The position numbers and the translations under genes were made by a program. Under the pieces are notes generated by a model. The model searched no databases. It was not told the DNA's origin and saw only the letters and a program-made list of their open reading frames with translations. From Bacteroidota bacterium (GTDB taxonomy: Bacteria > Bacteroidota > Bacteroidia > Chitinophagales > LD1), in assembly GCA_947475165.1 (NCBI GenBank), contig CANJLD010000015.1:35316-99315 (forward strand): a DNA stretch of 64,000 nt, in the 5' to 3' direction. Each line of letters starts with the position of its first letter. The stretch's first letter is position 1. Positions 42,996-51,622 of this stretch are shown one piece after another.

Positions 42996-43079
42996 GAATT
43001 CGGAAATTTGAAAATGAACGAAACCACAGAAATTCGCGTCTTAGAAACAAATGAAGCATCTTTGTGTTAATCTTTAAAA

Positions 43080-45200
43080 ATGAAACGCAACTCAATGATT
43101 AATATGACAAACTGGATAGCTAGGGGGTTGGGGGTGTTGTTGTTACTGCCTTTGTTTTCTCTTGCGCAATTCGAAGAAGAAGACCAGCGCATAGTGAATG
43201 AGTTCATCGTCATGCTCAAGCCATCGCACAGTATTGAAAATCTGCTGGCGCAAATTCCTTCGGTAAAAATCAAGAAGTGCTTATCGCCCCGCATGAATAT
43301 TTATTTGCTGGAGCGCAATACCACAGCATCATCCGAAGAATTTCTTTTTACACTTAAACAAAATGAACACATAAAACTGGCGCAGTTTAATCACCGCATC
43401 AAACAGCGCGCGCTTATTCCTAACGACCCTGACTTTGGTATACAATGGAATATGCTCAACACCGGTCAGGGCGCGGGCATTGCCGGTGCCGATATTGAAG
43501 CTACCGAAGCATGGGCAATAGATACCAGCAATGTAACCGCCTGTGGCGACACGATTGTAATTGCTGTAATTGACGATATGTTCGATTTAAACCATGAAGA
43601 CCTGAATTACTTTGTAAATCATAATGAAATTCCCGGTAACAGCGTGGATGATGATGGTAACGGCTATATAGATGATGTAAGCGGATGGAATGTTTTTGAT
43701 ATGAATGGCGATGTGCACAGTACCAGTCTTTTTCAGGCGAGCCACTCTACTCACTGTGCCGGTATTGCTGCGGCAATCGGCAATAACGGAAAAGGTGTTG
43801 CTGGTGTTTGCTGGGGCGCAAAAATTCTACCGGTAGCCGGTTCTTCTACACAGGAATCTGAAGTGGTAGCCGCTTACGATTACGTGCGCACCATGCGTAT
43901 TCTTTATAACACCACCTTTGGTACTAAGGGGGCATTCGTGGTTTCTACCAATTCAAGTTTTGGAGAAGATTTTGGCAACCCTACCGCTTTTCCTATTTGG
44001 TGCGCTATGTACGATTCGATGGGCTATGTAGGAATTTTAAGTGCTGCAGCTACGGCTAACAACAACAGCACGAATGTAGATGTGCAGCATGATGTTCCAA
44101 CAGAATGCGCCAGCCCGTGGCTGATAGCAGTAACCAATACTAACCGGAACGATTTGCGAAGCGGTGCTGCTTACGGAAAAATAAGTGTTGATTTAGGTGC
44201 GCCCGGTGAAGGAATTCGTTCTACAGTTCCGCCAAGCAGTTATCAAAATATGAGCGGCACATCTATGGCAAGTCCGCATGTGGCGGGAACCATAGCGGCT
44301 ATGTATGCCGGTGCATGCAAATCGTTATGCAATAAATATTACGAGCAGCCCGATACCATTGCCTTGCTCATTAAAAAATATATTCTGGAAGGTGCTGAAT
44401 GGGTTTCGTCAATGAACAACATTACGGTAACTAACGGACGTTTGAATTTACTGCGCGCTATTACTAATCTTAAAAAATACAATTGCGATTCGTGCGGCTT
44501 TTCGGTAGATGTAAATACCACACCTATTGTTTGTAAGAACGACAGCGATGGCACAGCCGTTCTCACTTTCAGCACCGGCACCGTTTCCGATTACGATATT
44601 GTCTGGTCAAACGGATTGACATTTTCAACATTGCAAGATTTAACTCCCGGCTTTTATGTAGCCACCGTTACCGATACCCTCACCGGTTGTTCGCGCGTGG
44701 CTACGGCTGAGTTTCATAACCCGGATACCATTCTTATAAACTCAATTACAACCACAGGTGCCGATAGCTTAAACCCTGGAAATATTATTGTAAACGCCAA
44801 AGCAGGAAACGAAACGCTGCTGTATTCGATTGATGGAATTACTTATCAAACTACTGCAACGTTTAGCATACCAACCAACGGAGCCTATACGGTGTATGTA
44901 AAAAATTCATCGGGTTGCGTGGCGCAGAAGAATGTGGTGGTGAGTGATGTGGAAGAAATCGGAAATCAGAAACTAGAAATCAGAATTTATCCGAATCCTG
45001 CTGATGATGCGTTGACGGTTTATTGTCCGCAGTTTGAAAAACAGAAAACTCTTCTTGAAGTATTTGATGTAACCGGCAGAAAGATTTTTGAGGCAGTTCC
45101 GCAATCTTCAATCTTCAATCTTCAATCTTCAATCTTTGCAAGCGGTATGTATTTTCTGAAAGCGGGAAACACCACGCAGAAATTTTCAGTAGCTCATTAA
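43080..45200 (+). CDS. Subtilisin-like (S8) protease with T9SS type A sorting domain
   Basis: A 706-residue secreted serine protease. The signal peptide ends near 'PLFSLAQFEE' (about residue 30). A prodomain (about 35-110) follows, then the catalytic Asp165 in 'IAVIDDMFDLNHEDL', His225 in 'SHSTHCAGIAAA' and Ser near 394 in 'MSGTSMASPHVAGTIAA'. A SprB-like/Ig domain covers about 470-545. The T9SS type A domain begins 'IRIYPNPADDALTVY' (about 638) and ends 'SGMYFLKAGNTTQKFSVAH'. Inside it, 'SSIFNLQSSIF' is encoded by the heptamer repeat at 45103-45136. Expected at the cell surface or outside, degrading proteins. Confidence 0.93.
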   Translation: MKRNSMINMTNWIARGLGVLLLLPLFSLAQFEEEDQRIVNEFIVMLKPSHSIENLLAQIPSVKIKKCLSPRMNIYLLERNTTASSEEFLFTLKQNEHIKLAQFNHRIKQRALIPNDPDFGIQWNMLNTGQGAGIAGADIEATEAWAIDTSNVTACGDTIVIAVIDDMFDLNHEDLNYFVNHNEIPGNSVDDDGNGYIDDVSGWNVFDMNGDVHSTSLFQASHSTHCAGIAAAIGNNGKGVAGVCWGAKILPVAGSSTQESEVVAAYDYVRTMRILYNTTFGTKGAFVVSTNSSFGEDFGNPTAFPIWCAMYDSMGYVGILSAAATANNNSTNVDVQHDVPTECASPWLIAVTNTNRNDLRSGAAYGKISVDLGAPGEGIRSTVPPSSYQNMSGTSMASPHVAGTIAAMYAGACKSLCNKYYEQPDTIALLIKKYILEGAEWVSSMNNITVTNGRLNLLRAITNLKKYNCDSCGFSVDVNTTPIVCKNDSDGTAVLTFSTGTVSDYDIVWSNGLTFSTLQDLTPGFYVATVTDTLTGCSRVATAEFHNPDTILINSITTTGADSLNPGNIIVNAKAGNETLLYSIDGITYQTTATFSIPTNGAYTVYVKNSSGCVAQKNVVVSDVEEIGNQKLEIRIYPNPADDALTVYCPQFEKQKTLLEVFDVTGRKIFEAVPQSSIFNLQSSIFASGMYFLKAGNTTQKFSVAH
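45103..45136. repeat. AATCTTC heptamer microsatellite in the protease sorting domain
   Basis: AATCTTC is repeated four full times (45103-45130) plus six bases. It lies about 20 codons before the stop, within the T9SS type A domain. Since 7 is not a multiple of 3, gain or loss of one unit shifts the frame and removes the last conserved strands. Confidence 0.85.
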
Positions 45201-45212
45201 TTACACCCTTCG

Positions 45213-46925
45213 ATGCAATTGCGCTGGAAAGTAAAACAAGCCGATAAGGAAAAAGTAAATGCACTTCAACAAGAGTTGAAGGTGCATCCGGTGCTTTGCG
45301 AGTTGCTGGTGCAGCGCGGCATAGAAACTTATGAAGCGGCAAAGAAATTTTTCCGTCCGGAGTTGAATGAGTTGCACGACCCTTTCCTGATGAAGGATAT
45401 GGACAAAGCCGTGAACCGGATAGCCGAAGCCATTAGTCGCAACGAAAAAATTCTGATTTATGGCGATTATGATGTGGACGGTACCACAGCTGTTTCCACT
45501 GTTTATTTATTCTTTAAAGAGTTTTATCCGAACATAGAATATTATATACCACACCGGTACACCGAAGGCTACGGCATTTCATTTCAGGGAATTGATTACG
45601 CGGCAGAAAATAATTTCCCGCTCATCATCGCGCTTGATTGCGGAATAAAAAGCAACGACAAGGTTGATTACGCAAACGAAAAGAAAATTGATTTCATCAT
45701 CTGCGACCACCACAACCCCGGTGATGACCTGCCTGACGGACAGGCAGGAATTCCGAAAGCTGTTGCTGTGCTTGACCCCAAAAGAAACGATTGCCCCTAT
45801 CCTTATAAAGAATTAAGCGGCTGCGGAATCGGCTTCAAACTTATTCAGGCATTTGCGCAGCAAAACGGAATGGATGCAGAAACCTGCTACCGGTACCTCG
45901 ATTTAGTTTGTGTAAGCATTGGTGCCGATATTGTTCCCATAACAGGTGAGAACAGAATACTTGCACACTACGGTTTAAAGAAGGTGAACGAAAACCCGCT
46001 GCCTGGTTTAAAGAAATTAATGGAAGCATCGGGCAAGCAGGGGCAAATGGATATTACCAATGTGGTTTTCATCCTAGCCCCGCGCATTAATGCTGCCGGA
46101 AGAATGGATGATGCCAAACATGCCGTCCTGTTATTGGTTTCTGCCGATGTTGATTTAAGCTCCGCTGATAATGCAGAACAGCTCAACAAATTCAACACCG
46201 ATAGAAAAGATTTAGACAAGAACATTACTATCCATGCGCTGGATATGCTTTTGAATGACGCTAATCTTGCGAACCGGAAATCAACCGTAGTGTTTCATCC
46301 TGAATGGCATAAAGGAGTTCTTGGCATTGTGGCTTCGCGGCTGACGGATACTTATTACCGGCCCACCATTGTGCTTACACAAAGCGATGGCAAGGTAACC
46401 GGTAGTGCACGCTCGGTAAAAAATTTCGATTTGTATGAAGCCGTTTACGAGTGCCGCGATTTGCTGATTCAGTTTGGCGGACATAAATACGCGGCAGGCT
46501 TAACCATGCTGCCCGAAAATGTTGATGCCTTCCGCAACCGGTTTGATGAAGTAGTAAGCGCGCGAATAACTGACGAACAACTTGTTCCCGAATTAGAAAT
46601 TGATGCGGAGATAGAACTGGAAGACATCAATCCTAGATTTTACGGCATCATTCAGCAAATGGCCCCGTATGGACCGGAGAATATGCAACCGGTGTTTGTT
46701 ACGCGCGGAGTAAAGGACAGCAACTGGAGCAAAGTTGTAAAAGAAGAACACATCAAATTCTCTGTAAAGAAAAATAACAGCCCTGTTATAGATGGCATCG
46801 GTTTTCGCTTAGCCGAAAAATTCAGCCTCGTAAAAAATGGAACGTTCGATATTGCTTACAACATTAACGAGAACGTGTGGAACGACAGAGTGAGTTTGCA
46901 GATGATGGTGAAGGATATAAATTGA
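45213..46925 (+). CDS. recJ: Single-stranded-DNA-specific exonuclease RecJ
   Basis: A 570-residue 5'-3' exonuclease acting in recombination and repair. DHH-family motifs: 'ILIYGDYDVDGTTAVSTV' (motif I), 'LIIALDCGIKSND' and 'DFIICDHHNPGDDLP' (DHH), then 'FILAPRINAAGRMDDAKHAV' and, in the DHHA1 domain, 'LGIVASRLTDTYYRPTIVLT' and 'FGGHKYAAGLTM'. Between 'GDDLP' and 'KAVAVLDPKR' there is an extra 'DGQAGIP' that family members I recall lack; it is encoded by a 21-bp palindromic element (45728-45748). The start ATG 45213 is 13 bp after the protease stop. Confidence 0.94.
   Translation: MQLRWKVKQADKEKVNALQQELKVHPVLCELLVQRGIETYEAAKKFFRPELNELHDPFLMKDMDKAVNRIAEAISRNEKILIYGDYDVDGTTAVSTVYLFFKEFYPNIEYYIPHRYTEGYGISFQGIDYAAENNFPLIIALDCGIKSNDKVDYANEKKIDFIICDHHNPGDDLPDGQAGIPKAVAVLDPKRNDCPYPYKELSGCGIGFKLIQAFAQQNGMDAETCYRYLDLVCVSIGADIVPITGENRILAHYGLKKVNENPLPGLKKLMEASGKQGQMDITNVVFILAPRINAAGRMDDAKHAVLLLVSADVDLSSADNAEQLNKFNTDRKDLDKNITIHALDMLLNDANLANRKSTVVFHPEWHKGVLGIVASRLTDTYYRPTIVLTQSDGKVTGSARSVKNFDLYEAVYECRDLLIQFGGHKYAAGLTMLPENVDAFRNRFDEVVSARITDEQLVPELEIDAEIELEDINPRFYGIIQQMAPYGPENMQPVFVTRGVKDSNWSKVVKEEHIKFSVKKNNSPVIDGIGFRLAEKFSLVKNGTFDIAYNINENVWNDRVSLQMMVKDIN
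45728..45748. repeat. Palindromic element in frame within recJ
   Basis: CCTGCCTG (45728-45735) and CAGGCAGG (45741-45748) form a perfect 8-bp stem around ACGGA. The 21-bp length keeps the reading frame and adds seven residues right after the DHH motif. Similar CCTGCCTG-N5-CAGGCAGG words are known to me as dispersed repeats in several bacterial phyla. Confidence 0.75.
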
Positions 46926-46928
46926 GAA

Positions 46929-47549
46929 TTACTTCTGCTTTAAATAGGTATTCACCACATTCGAAATAGAAAGTTTTACTTCTTTCCATGTAACCGGTGT
47001 AATCATATCCGGTTGGTCAGATGCTTCGGCTTCGGTAAAATAAGTGAGGCTGCGGATTACATGCGATACTTCCGTTTGCTTGTATTTCAACTTGTATAAT
47101 TCTAAAGATTCCTCAAGCGAATAAATTTGAAGCAGGAAATAAATATCGTAGTAATCTTTTTTTACTCCGCGTTGCGATAGTGCTGCAAGTTTCATAGGAG
47201 CAATATCTTTTGGAGTTAACATTCTTATTCCCTCTTCAACAATTACTTCTCCTATCAACGGATATTGGTAGCGCAGAATATCTGTTTTAATGCCATCAAT
47301 CTCGCATAGCAACGAGTTCTTAAACGAATAACGACCGGTGCAGTTAAATTCTGTGTTCAGCGTATTCAACATGTCTTCGGTGTTGAATTCAACTAAACCG
47401 AATAAGTCAATATCAATTGATTTGCGATGCCCTAACTGGAGTGCCAACGCAGTACCGCCTACCAAATTAAATTCGCGGAGCGGTTCAAAAGCCATTAGCT
47501 TTTTTACAAGTGCCAGAGTTGCGGGGTCAACTGTTTTTCTGTGTAGCAT
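46929..47549 (-). CDS. AbiEii/AbiGii-family nucleotidyltransferase toxin
   Basis: A 206-residue nucleotidyltransferase-like protein of the AbiEii (DUF1814) family. The signature 'NLVGGTALALQLGHRKSIDIDLF' gives G31-G32-T33 and the metal-binding pair D46/D48. A helical C-terminal half contains 'LAALSQRGVKKDYYDIYFLLQ', the conserved K-D-x-x-D segment. AbiEii proteins act as toxins in abortive-infection or toxin-antitoxin loci by modifying tRNA or nucleotides. The start overlaps the upstream gene by 46 bp, a tight coupling typical of such pairs. Relatives without toxicity also exist. Confidence 0.85.
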   Translation of the reverse strand: MLHRKTVDPATLALVKKLMAFEPLREFNLVGGTALALQLGHRKSIDIDLFGLVEFNTEDMLNTLNTEFNCTGRYSFKNSLLCEIDGIKTDILRYQYPLIGEVIVEEGIRMLTPKDIAPMKLAALSQRGVKKDYYDIYFLLQIYSLEESLELYKLKYKQTEVSHVIRSLTYFTEAEASDQPDMITPVTWKEVKLSISNVVNTYLKQK

Positions 47550-47788
47550 CTGAATTCTTCAACCGGTATGTTGTAAATATTGCTGAATAAAGAAAGGGTA
47601 AGATTATCGAGATACTTTACTGCCTTCAACACTTCGGCAATTTTTTCATCGCCATAATAATGGCGCATTTCGCGAATCTCATCTACTGTTCCGCGCATGG
47701 CAATTCTTGGTATAATGGTTTTGCAAGAACCTTCAAGGTCTAACTTGGCAACGTCAAATTCCCAAAAAGTACTTTGCTTTAATTTCAC
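47504..47788 (-). CDS. Putative antitoxin partner (DUF6922-like)
   Basis: A 94-residue protein directly upstream of, and overlapping, the AbiEii gene. It reads 'STFWEFDVAKLDLEGSCKTIIPRIAMRGTVDEIREM' then 'YYGDEKIAEVLKAVKYLDNLTLSLFSNIYNIPVEEFRCY'. This matches the DUF6922 layout that often precedes AbiEii genes in Bacteroidota; 'W-fD-id-...-I-eRV-eyG' like residues are visible. It is all-helical in appearance, with no evident DNA-binding helix-turn-helix. The antitoxin role is inferred from position only. Confidence 0.75.
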   Translation of the reverse strand: MKLKQSTFWEFDVAKLDLEGSCKTIIPRIAMRGTVDEIREMRHYYGDEKIAEVLKAVKYLDNLTLSLFSNIYNIPVEEFRCYTEKQLTPQLWHL

Positions 47789-47823
47789 GTTTCAATATAC
47801 GATTTTTATCTGTGAAATTGATT

Positions 47824-47914
47824 TTGTCATTTCGAACGAAGGCTCTGCGAAGTGAGAAATCTTGTATTTCGTTAGCAAGTTAAATACAAGATGCCTCTTT
47901 CCTCGGCATGACAA
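47824..47914. repeat. Dispersed imperfect palindrome (TGTCATTTCGAACGAA type)
   Basis: TTGTCAT (47824-47830) and ATGACAA (47908-47914) close the element. Inside are 'TTTCGAACGAAGGCTCTGCGAAGTGAGAAATC' words split over 47831-47860 and a second inverted pair ATCTTGTATTT / AAATACAAGAT. It sits between the toxin-antitoxin pair and the M3 peptidase gene. The general type is widespread between bacterial genes. Confidence 0.65.
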
Positions 47915-47918
47915 AGGA

Positions 47919-49613
47919 TTACATTTTCATATCATCCACTCCATCCAGATATGCTTCCAACTCTTTAAATAAAGGTTCAAAAACTCCTTTCTCAAAAGGC
48001 GATTGCAGCCCTGCAAGTTTAACGAGACCTAGAAATGAATCGCTGCCACCGGCTTGGCAAAGGCGGAGGTAATCTGCCCAGGCTGATTTGAAATCTTTTT
48101 TGCTCTTGCTCCAAAACTGGAAAGCGCAAAGCTGGGCCAAACAATAATCGATATAGTAAAATGGCGAACGGAAGATATGCGCCTGACGTTGCCAGAAACC
48201 ACCTCGTTCTAAATAATCAATACCATCATAATCCATCCACGGGCGATATTTCTTTTCAATGGTTAACCAAGCGACTTTGCGTTCTGCCGGAGTCATATCG
48301 GGGTTCTCATAAACCACATGCTGAAACTCATCTACCGAAACACCGTAAGGCAGGAACAGAATGTTGGACGAAAGGTGAACGAACTTATACTTCTCGGTAT
48401 CGGCACCAAAAAACAAATTCATCCACGGGTAAGTCAGGTGCTCCATGCTCATACTGTGTATTTCGCACGATTCCATAGTAGGCCAGTAATATTCTTCTAC
48501 CTGAAAATTGCGGCTTTCGAAACACTGGAACGCATGACCCGCTTCGTGGGTCAACACATCTACATCGCCCATGGTGCCGTTAAAGTTAGAGAAGATAAAC
48601 GGTGCTTTGTATTTAGGGAACATGGTGCAGTAACCGCCACCGGCCTTGCCCTTCTTGTTCACCAAATCCATCAAATCGTTATTGACCATAAAATCAAAAA
48701 ACTCTTTGGTTTCGGGCGAAAGCTCGGCATACATTTTTTGCCCGTTGGCAACAATTTCTTCGGGCGTGCCCTCTGGTTTGGGGTTGCCGGAATTAAAATT
48801 ATGCGAGAGGTCGTAAGCTTTCAGTTTATCAATGCCAATTCGTTTTGCCTGACGCGCACGTAGTTTGTTCGCTACCGGTACTACATATTTTAATACTTCT
48901 TCGCGAAAGCCCGCTACCATTGCAGCGTTGTAATCGGTGCGCGCCATGCGGTAATACGCCAGCTCCACAAAGTTTTTGTAACCCAACTTGTGTGCTATGC
49001 GCGTGCGCACTTTTACCAGCTTGTCGTAAATTTCATCAAACTCGGTTTCGTGCGTTGCAAAAAATCCGTGGTTTGCGTGGTAAGCCTTTTTGCGAACCTC
49101 TCTATCGGTGCTTTCCATAAAAGCCGAAAGGCCCGCAAGGTTCAGTTTCTCGCCATTAAAATCTACCTCGGCACTGGCCACCAACTTGGTGTATTGTGTG
49201 CCCAGTTTGTTTTCTTCTTTCAAGTCTTCAATAATAGATACATCGAAAGTTTTGGTGCTTACTTCTGCCAGGTTAAACAACTGGTTGCCGAAATCTTTCT
49301 GCAATTCGTTTTTGAATTTAGAAGAACCGAGAGCCTTGTAAAATTTAATATGTAAATCTTTTATAGTCGGTTCGTTGGTGTCGAAAAATTCCTGCTCTGC
49401 TTCGTAAAATTTATTGGTAGTATCAATTGAATTGCGCACCGATGCAATAGAAGAATAGGTGCTGAATTCGTTCTTCAACTCATTTATTTCCGACAGCACT
49501 TCCTTTTGTTCTTCGGCACTTTGCGCAGCATCGAATTTAGTAAGCAGGGCGTTGAAATCGCTTTCTACTTTAGCCATATCAGGGCGCGCGTAATTCATTT
49601 CAGAAAACTTCAT
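47919..49613 (-). CDS. M3 family oligoendopeptidase
   Basis: A 564-residue cytosolic zinc metallopeptidase that cleaves short peptides. The zinc motif 'VLTHEAGHAFQCFESRN' (HExGH) is near residues 355-360, with the third ligand Glu in 'MESCEIHSMSMEHL' about 25 residues on. The N-terminal helical 'cap' and 'ELAYYRMARTDYNAAMVAGFREEVLKYV' are typical of PepF/M3B enzymes. There is no signal peptide. The length is slightly short for PepF but usual for the M3 subfamily of Bacteroidota. A TACGTTTG -7 box lies 23 bp upstream. Confidence 0.93.
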   Translation of the reverse strand: MKFSEMNYARPDMAKVESDFNALLTKFDAAQSAEEQKEVLSEINELKNEFSTYSSIASVRNSIDTTNKFYEAEQEFFDTNEPTIKDLHIKFYKALGSSKFKNELQKDFGNQLFNLAEVSTKTFDVSIIEDLKEENKLGTQYTKLVASAEVDFNGEKLNLAGLSAFMESTDREVRKKAYHANHGFFATHETEFDEIYDKLVKVRTRIAHKLGYKNFVELAYYRMARTDYNAAMVAGFREEVLKYVVPVANKLRARQAKRIGIDKLKAYDLSHNFNSGNPKPEGTPEEIVANGQKMYAELSPETKEFFDFMVNNDLMDLVNKKGKAGGGYCTMFPKYKAPFIFSNFNGTMGDVDVLTHEAGHAFQCFESRNFQVEEYYWPTMESCEIHSMSMEHLTYPWMNLFFGADTEKYKFVHLSSNILFLPYGVSVDEFQHVVYENPDMTPAERKVAWLTIEKKYRPWMDYDGIDYLERGGFWQRQAHIFRSPFYYIDYCLAQLCAFQFWSKSKKDFKSAWADYLRLCQAGGSDSFLGLVKLAGLQSPFEKGVFEPLFKELEAYLDGVDDMKM

Positions 49614-49635
49614 GGTAACTTCATTTTAGAAGAGG

Positions 49636-49643
49636 CAAACGTA
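49636..49643 (-). promoter_or_regulatory. -7 box of the M3 peptidase gene
   Basis: On the minus strand TACGTTTG (49643-49636) matches the Bacteroidota consensus TAnnTTTG exactly, 22 bp before the start codon. No TTTG -33 element is present at the usual distance. Confidence 0.5.
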
Positions 49644-49957
49644 AAATAAAATGGCAAGTAGTTAGAGGCGAGTCGTAAACGCATTGCATCTTTGTTAGGG
49701 GAAAATATTCATCTGCGAGTAGGCGAAGGTTCGATACAACAGGTTTTAGGTGGTTTATTTAAATTCTAGGTGTAGTTTCTCTACACGGAGGTTCATTTTT
49801 GCTTTATTGTGTGCAGTTTTTTTAAACCAAATAACAGATTTTTATATATCAAACTCACGTAATTGAATTTTAAACCGGTTTAATTGACAGGTGAATACTA
49901 TTTTTCAGTCTTAATGTCAATTTTTCAACTCCTCATGCTTATCTTTTTACTCCGAGC

Positions 49958-50167
49958 CACTGTTTTTATAAAACTATAAGAGTAAAACATAAAACTATCT
50001 TATATTCTATTAAAGCAATTCAAGCTAACGCATAATTTACATTAGCTTTTGCTAACAAAATACAAGCTTTTATTAAAATTATCTTAGCTGCAACCAAAAC
50101 TATTTAATCTCAAAGCAAAACTATCTTAGCTCGGATAAAAACTATCTTACCTAAATAGCTATAAAAT
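49958..50167. repeat. 21-bp phased intergenic repeat array 3
   Basis: Ten 21-bp units start at 49958, 49979, 50000, 50021, 50042, 50063, 50084, 50105, 50126 and 50147. The consensus is TTAGCT, about five variable bases, then CAAAACTATC; the three units from 50084 are clearest and the outer units decay. The sequence is A/T-rich and unlike arrays 1 and 2, yet period, copy number and intergenic setting are the same. It occupies a third of the 667-bp gap between the M3 peptidase gene and the small membrane-protein gene. Elsewhere in the gap I see only the promoter box noted separately. Confidence 0.8.
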
Positions 50168-50280
50168 CATGTTCGGTTTAAAAAACCGATGGTAGGGGTA
50201 GCAAATTGTTTTATAGATGAAATGGGTGGGGGTGTAACAAGCGATTTAATCGGGCGGGCAGCTAAAGTAGTTTCTGCCTT

Positions 50281-50781
50281 TCAATCTTCCATCATGCGGC
50301 TGGCGGCATGTTTGTAGTATTGCCAGTAAGAAATAATCAACCGCACTTGAAAAGCCGAGAGCATAACCAGGGCACCTGTGCCGAAAAGCACCAGTTCGTT
50401 ATAGAGATAGTCAAACAGTTCGCGCTTCATATCTTCATATATAATCACCTTCGGAAAGCCGAAATCTTCAATATAAAAGTTGTCTGCCAACCCAATAAAC
50501 TTTTGCAGGTTATACATTATATGGATGAACAGGCTAAGGTTAACCGCAAAAAGCAAGAACCTGACCAGCGAAGGGCGCAAAAAAGGCAAACTACGAAACG
50601 TAACCGACCAGCGGAAATAAGTAAGGGCAATGAAAATGAAGAAGGTGTTCATTTTCCAGTAAATAAAATCGAGCTTGCTGGTAATGGGGTACAGGATGGC
50701 GTAAATAACCATGCAGGTTATGATGGTCCAGAGTAATTCTTTAATAAAGGCAAGCAGGTTTTCGCGGGTAAGGAGGTTCAT
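50281..50781 (-). CDS. Small integral membrane protein of unknown function
   Basis: A 166-residue protein with four predicted transmembrane helices: 'LLWTIITCMVIYAILYPIT', 'MNTFFIFIALTYFRWSV', 'FLLFAVNLSLFIHIMYNL' and 'LVLFGTGALVMLSAFQVRLII'. A charged loop, 'DNFYIEDFGFPKVIIYEDMKRELFDY', joins helices 3 and 4. I recognise no family. It lies 13 bp downstream of the TPR lipoprotein gene on the same strand, so the two are probably co-transcribed. Confidence 0.7.
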   Translation of the reverse strand: MNLLTRENLLAFIKELLWTIITCMVIYAILYPITSKLDFIYWKMNTFFIFIALTYFRWSVTFRSLPFLRPSLVRFLLFAVNLSLFIHIMYNLQKFIGLADNFYIEDFGFPKVIIYEDMKRELFDYLYNELVLFGTGALVMLSAFQVRLIISYWQYYKHAASRMMED

Positions 50782-50794
50782 GTATGTTTCGCTG

Positions 50795-51463
50795 TTATTT
50801 CTTTCGGTAAAAATCTTCCAGTTTCAGTTTGCCGGCAAGCACGTCTTTAAAAGCAGAGGTGTCTTTTAATCCAACGGCAATGGCATGTTCAAATAATTGG
50901 CGACTCCTTGTTTCTTCGTTCCACCGGTCGTAAACAAAACTCAGCCCGCTGCAAACATCGGGCGAAAAACTGCCAATGGCATAAGCCGAATCGGCAAAGG
51001 CAAAGCTTTTTTCTTTGTCGTCCTTCTTCAAATACACGATAGAAACATTCAAAAACGTATAAAGCGAAGAATCTTTGAGCGCAACGGCTTTCAATAAATA
51101 TTTTTCAGCCGAGTCAATCTTATCCTGCACGTTATAAACCGTTCCTAAGGCCGAATAATAAACGGCCTGCCCGGGCTGAAGCGCAATGGCAGCGCGGTTG
51201 TGTGCTATGGCCTTTTCATAATCTGCGTGCCAGTAAGCCAGGTTTCCGGCGAGCATCTGTGCATCGGCATTTTCAGGAAACTCTTGCAAATACACGTCTA
51301 ATTTTTGTTGGGTAGAATCAGCAGACTCCTTGCCCCATTGGTTGTAAATTTCATTGTAAAGCCGGTAATACCGGTTCTGCTGTGGGTCGGTAGCAACAGC
51401 AGTCTTGTTTTTGCAACTACACAGGGCAGAAAACACAATAAAAAGCAGAAAACTATACTTCAT
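50795..51463 (-). CDS. TPR-repeat lipoprotein
   Basis: A 222-residue lipoprotein. The leader 'MKYSFLLFIVFSALCSCKNK' has a lipobox A-L-C/S-C with the likely modified Cys at 15 or 17. The mature part holds about four TPR-like helix pairs ('ADAQMLAGNLAYWHADYEKAIAHNRAAIALQPGQAVYYSALGTVY', broken into repeats of 34). TPR lipoproteins are scaffolds for envelope complexes. I start at ATG 51463; a TTG one codon upstream is less likely. It is divergent from the giant adhesin, with a 159-bp shared upstream region. Confidence 0.82.
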   Translation of the reverse strand: MKYSFLLFIVFSALCSCKNKTAVATDPQQNRYYRLYNEIYNQWGKESADSTQQKLDVYLQEFPENADAQMLAGNLAYWHADYEKAIAHNRAAIALQPGQAVYYSALGTVYNVQDKIDSAEKYLLKAVALKDSSLYTFLNVSIVYLKKDDKEKSFAFADSAYAIGSFSPDVCSGLSFVYDRWNEETRSRQLFEHAIAVGLKDTSAFKDVLAGKLKLEDFYRKK

Positions 51464-51622
51464 CAATACTGCAATTCTATCATTTAATTTTTTGTGGGCA
51501 CAGCCAACCTATGCACATCTTTTTTCGTCTGCTTCATTCAATTAAACAAAAACACAATCCGGTGCAGTAAATTGACTCAGATTGTTATTTTAGCGTCCTC
51601 TAAAAAATCAATATATAGTTCG

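Noticed and set aside
49958..50167. CRISPR array
   Set aside because: Units are contiguous, 21 bp and degenerate, with no alternation of constant repeat and variable spacer and no cas genes. The same holds for the other two arrays.
49614..50280. tRNA or other stable RNA in the long gap
   Set aside because: A TTCGA-like word near 49730 has no matching T-arm or acceptor stem; no cloverleaf can be drawn.
51494..51622. 43-codon N-terminal extension of the giant adhesin
   Set aside because: It would place a signal peptide internally; the ATG at 51623 gives a normal signal peptide.
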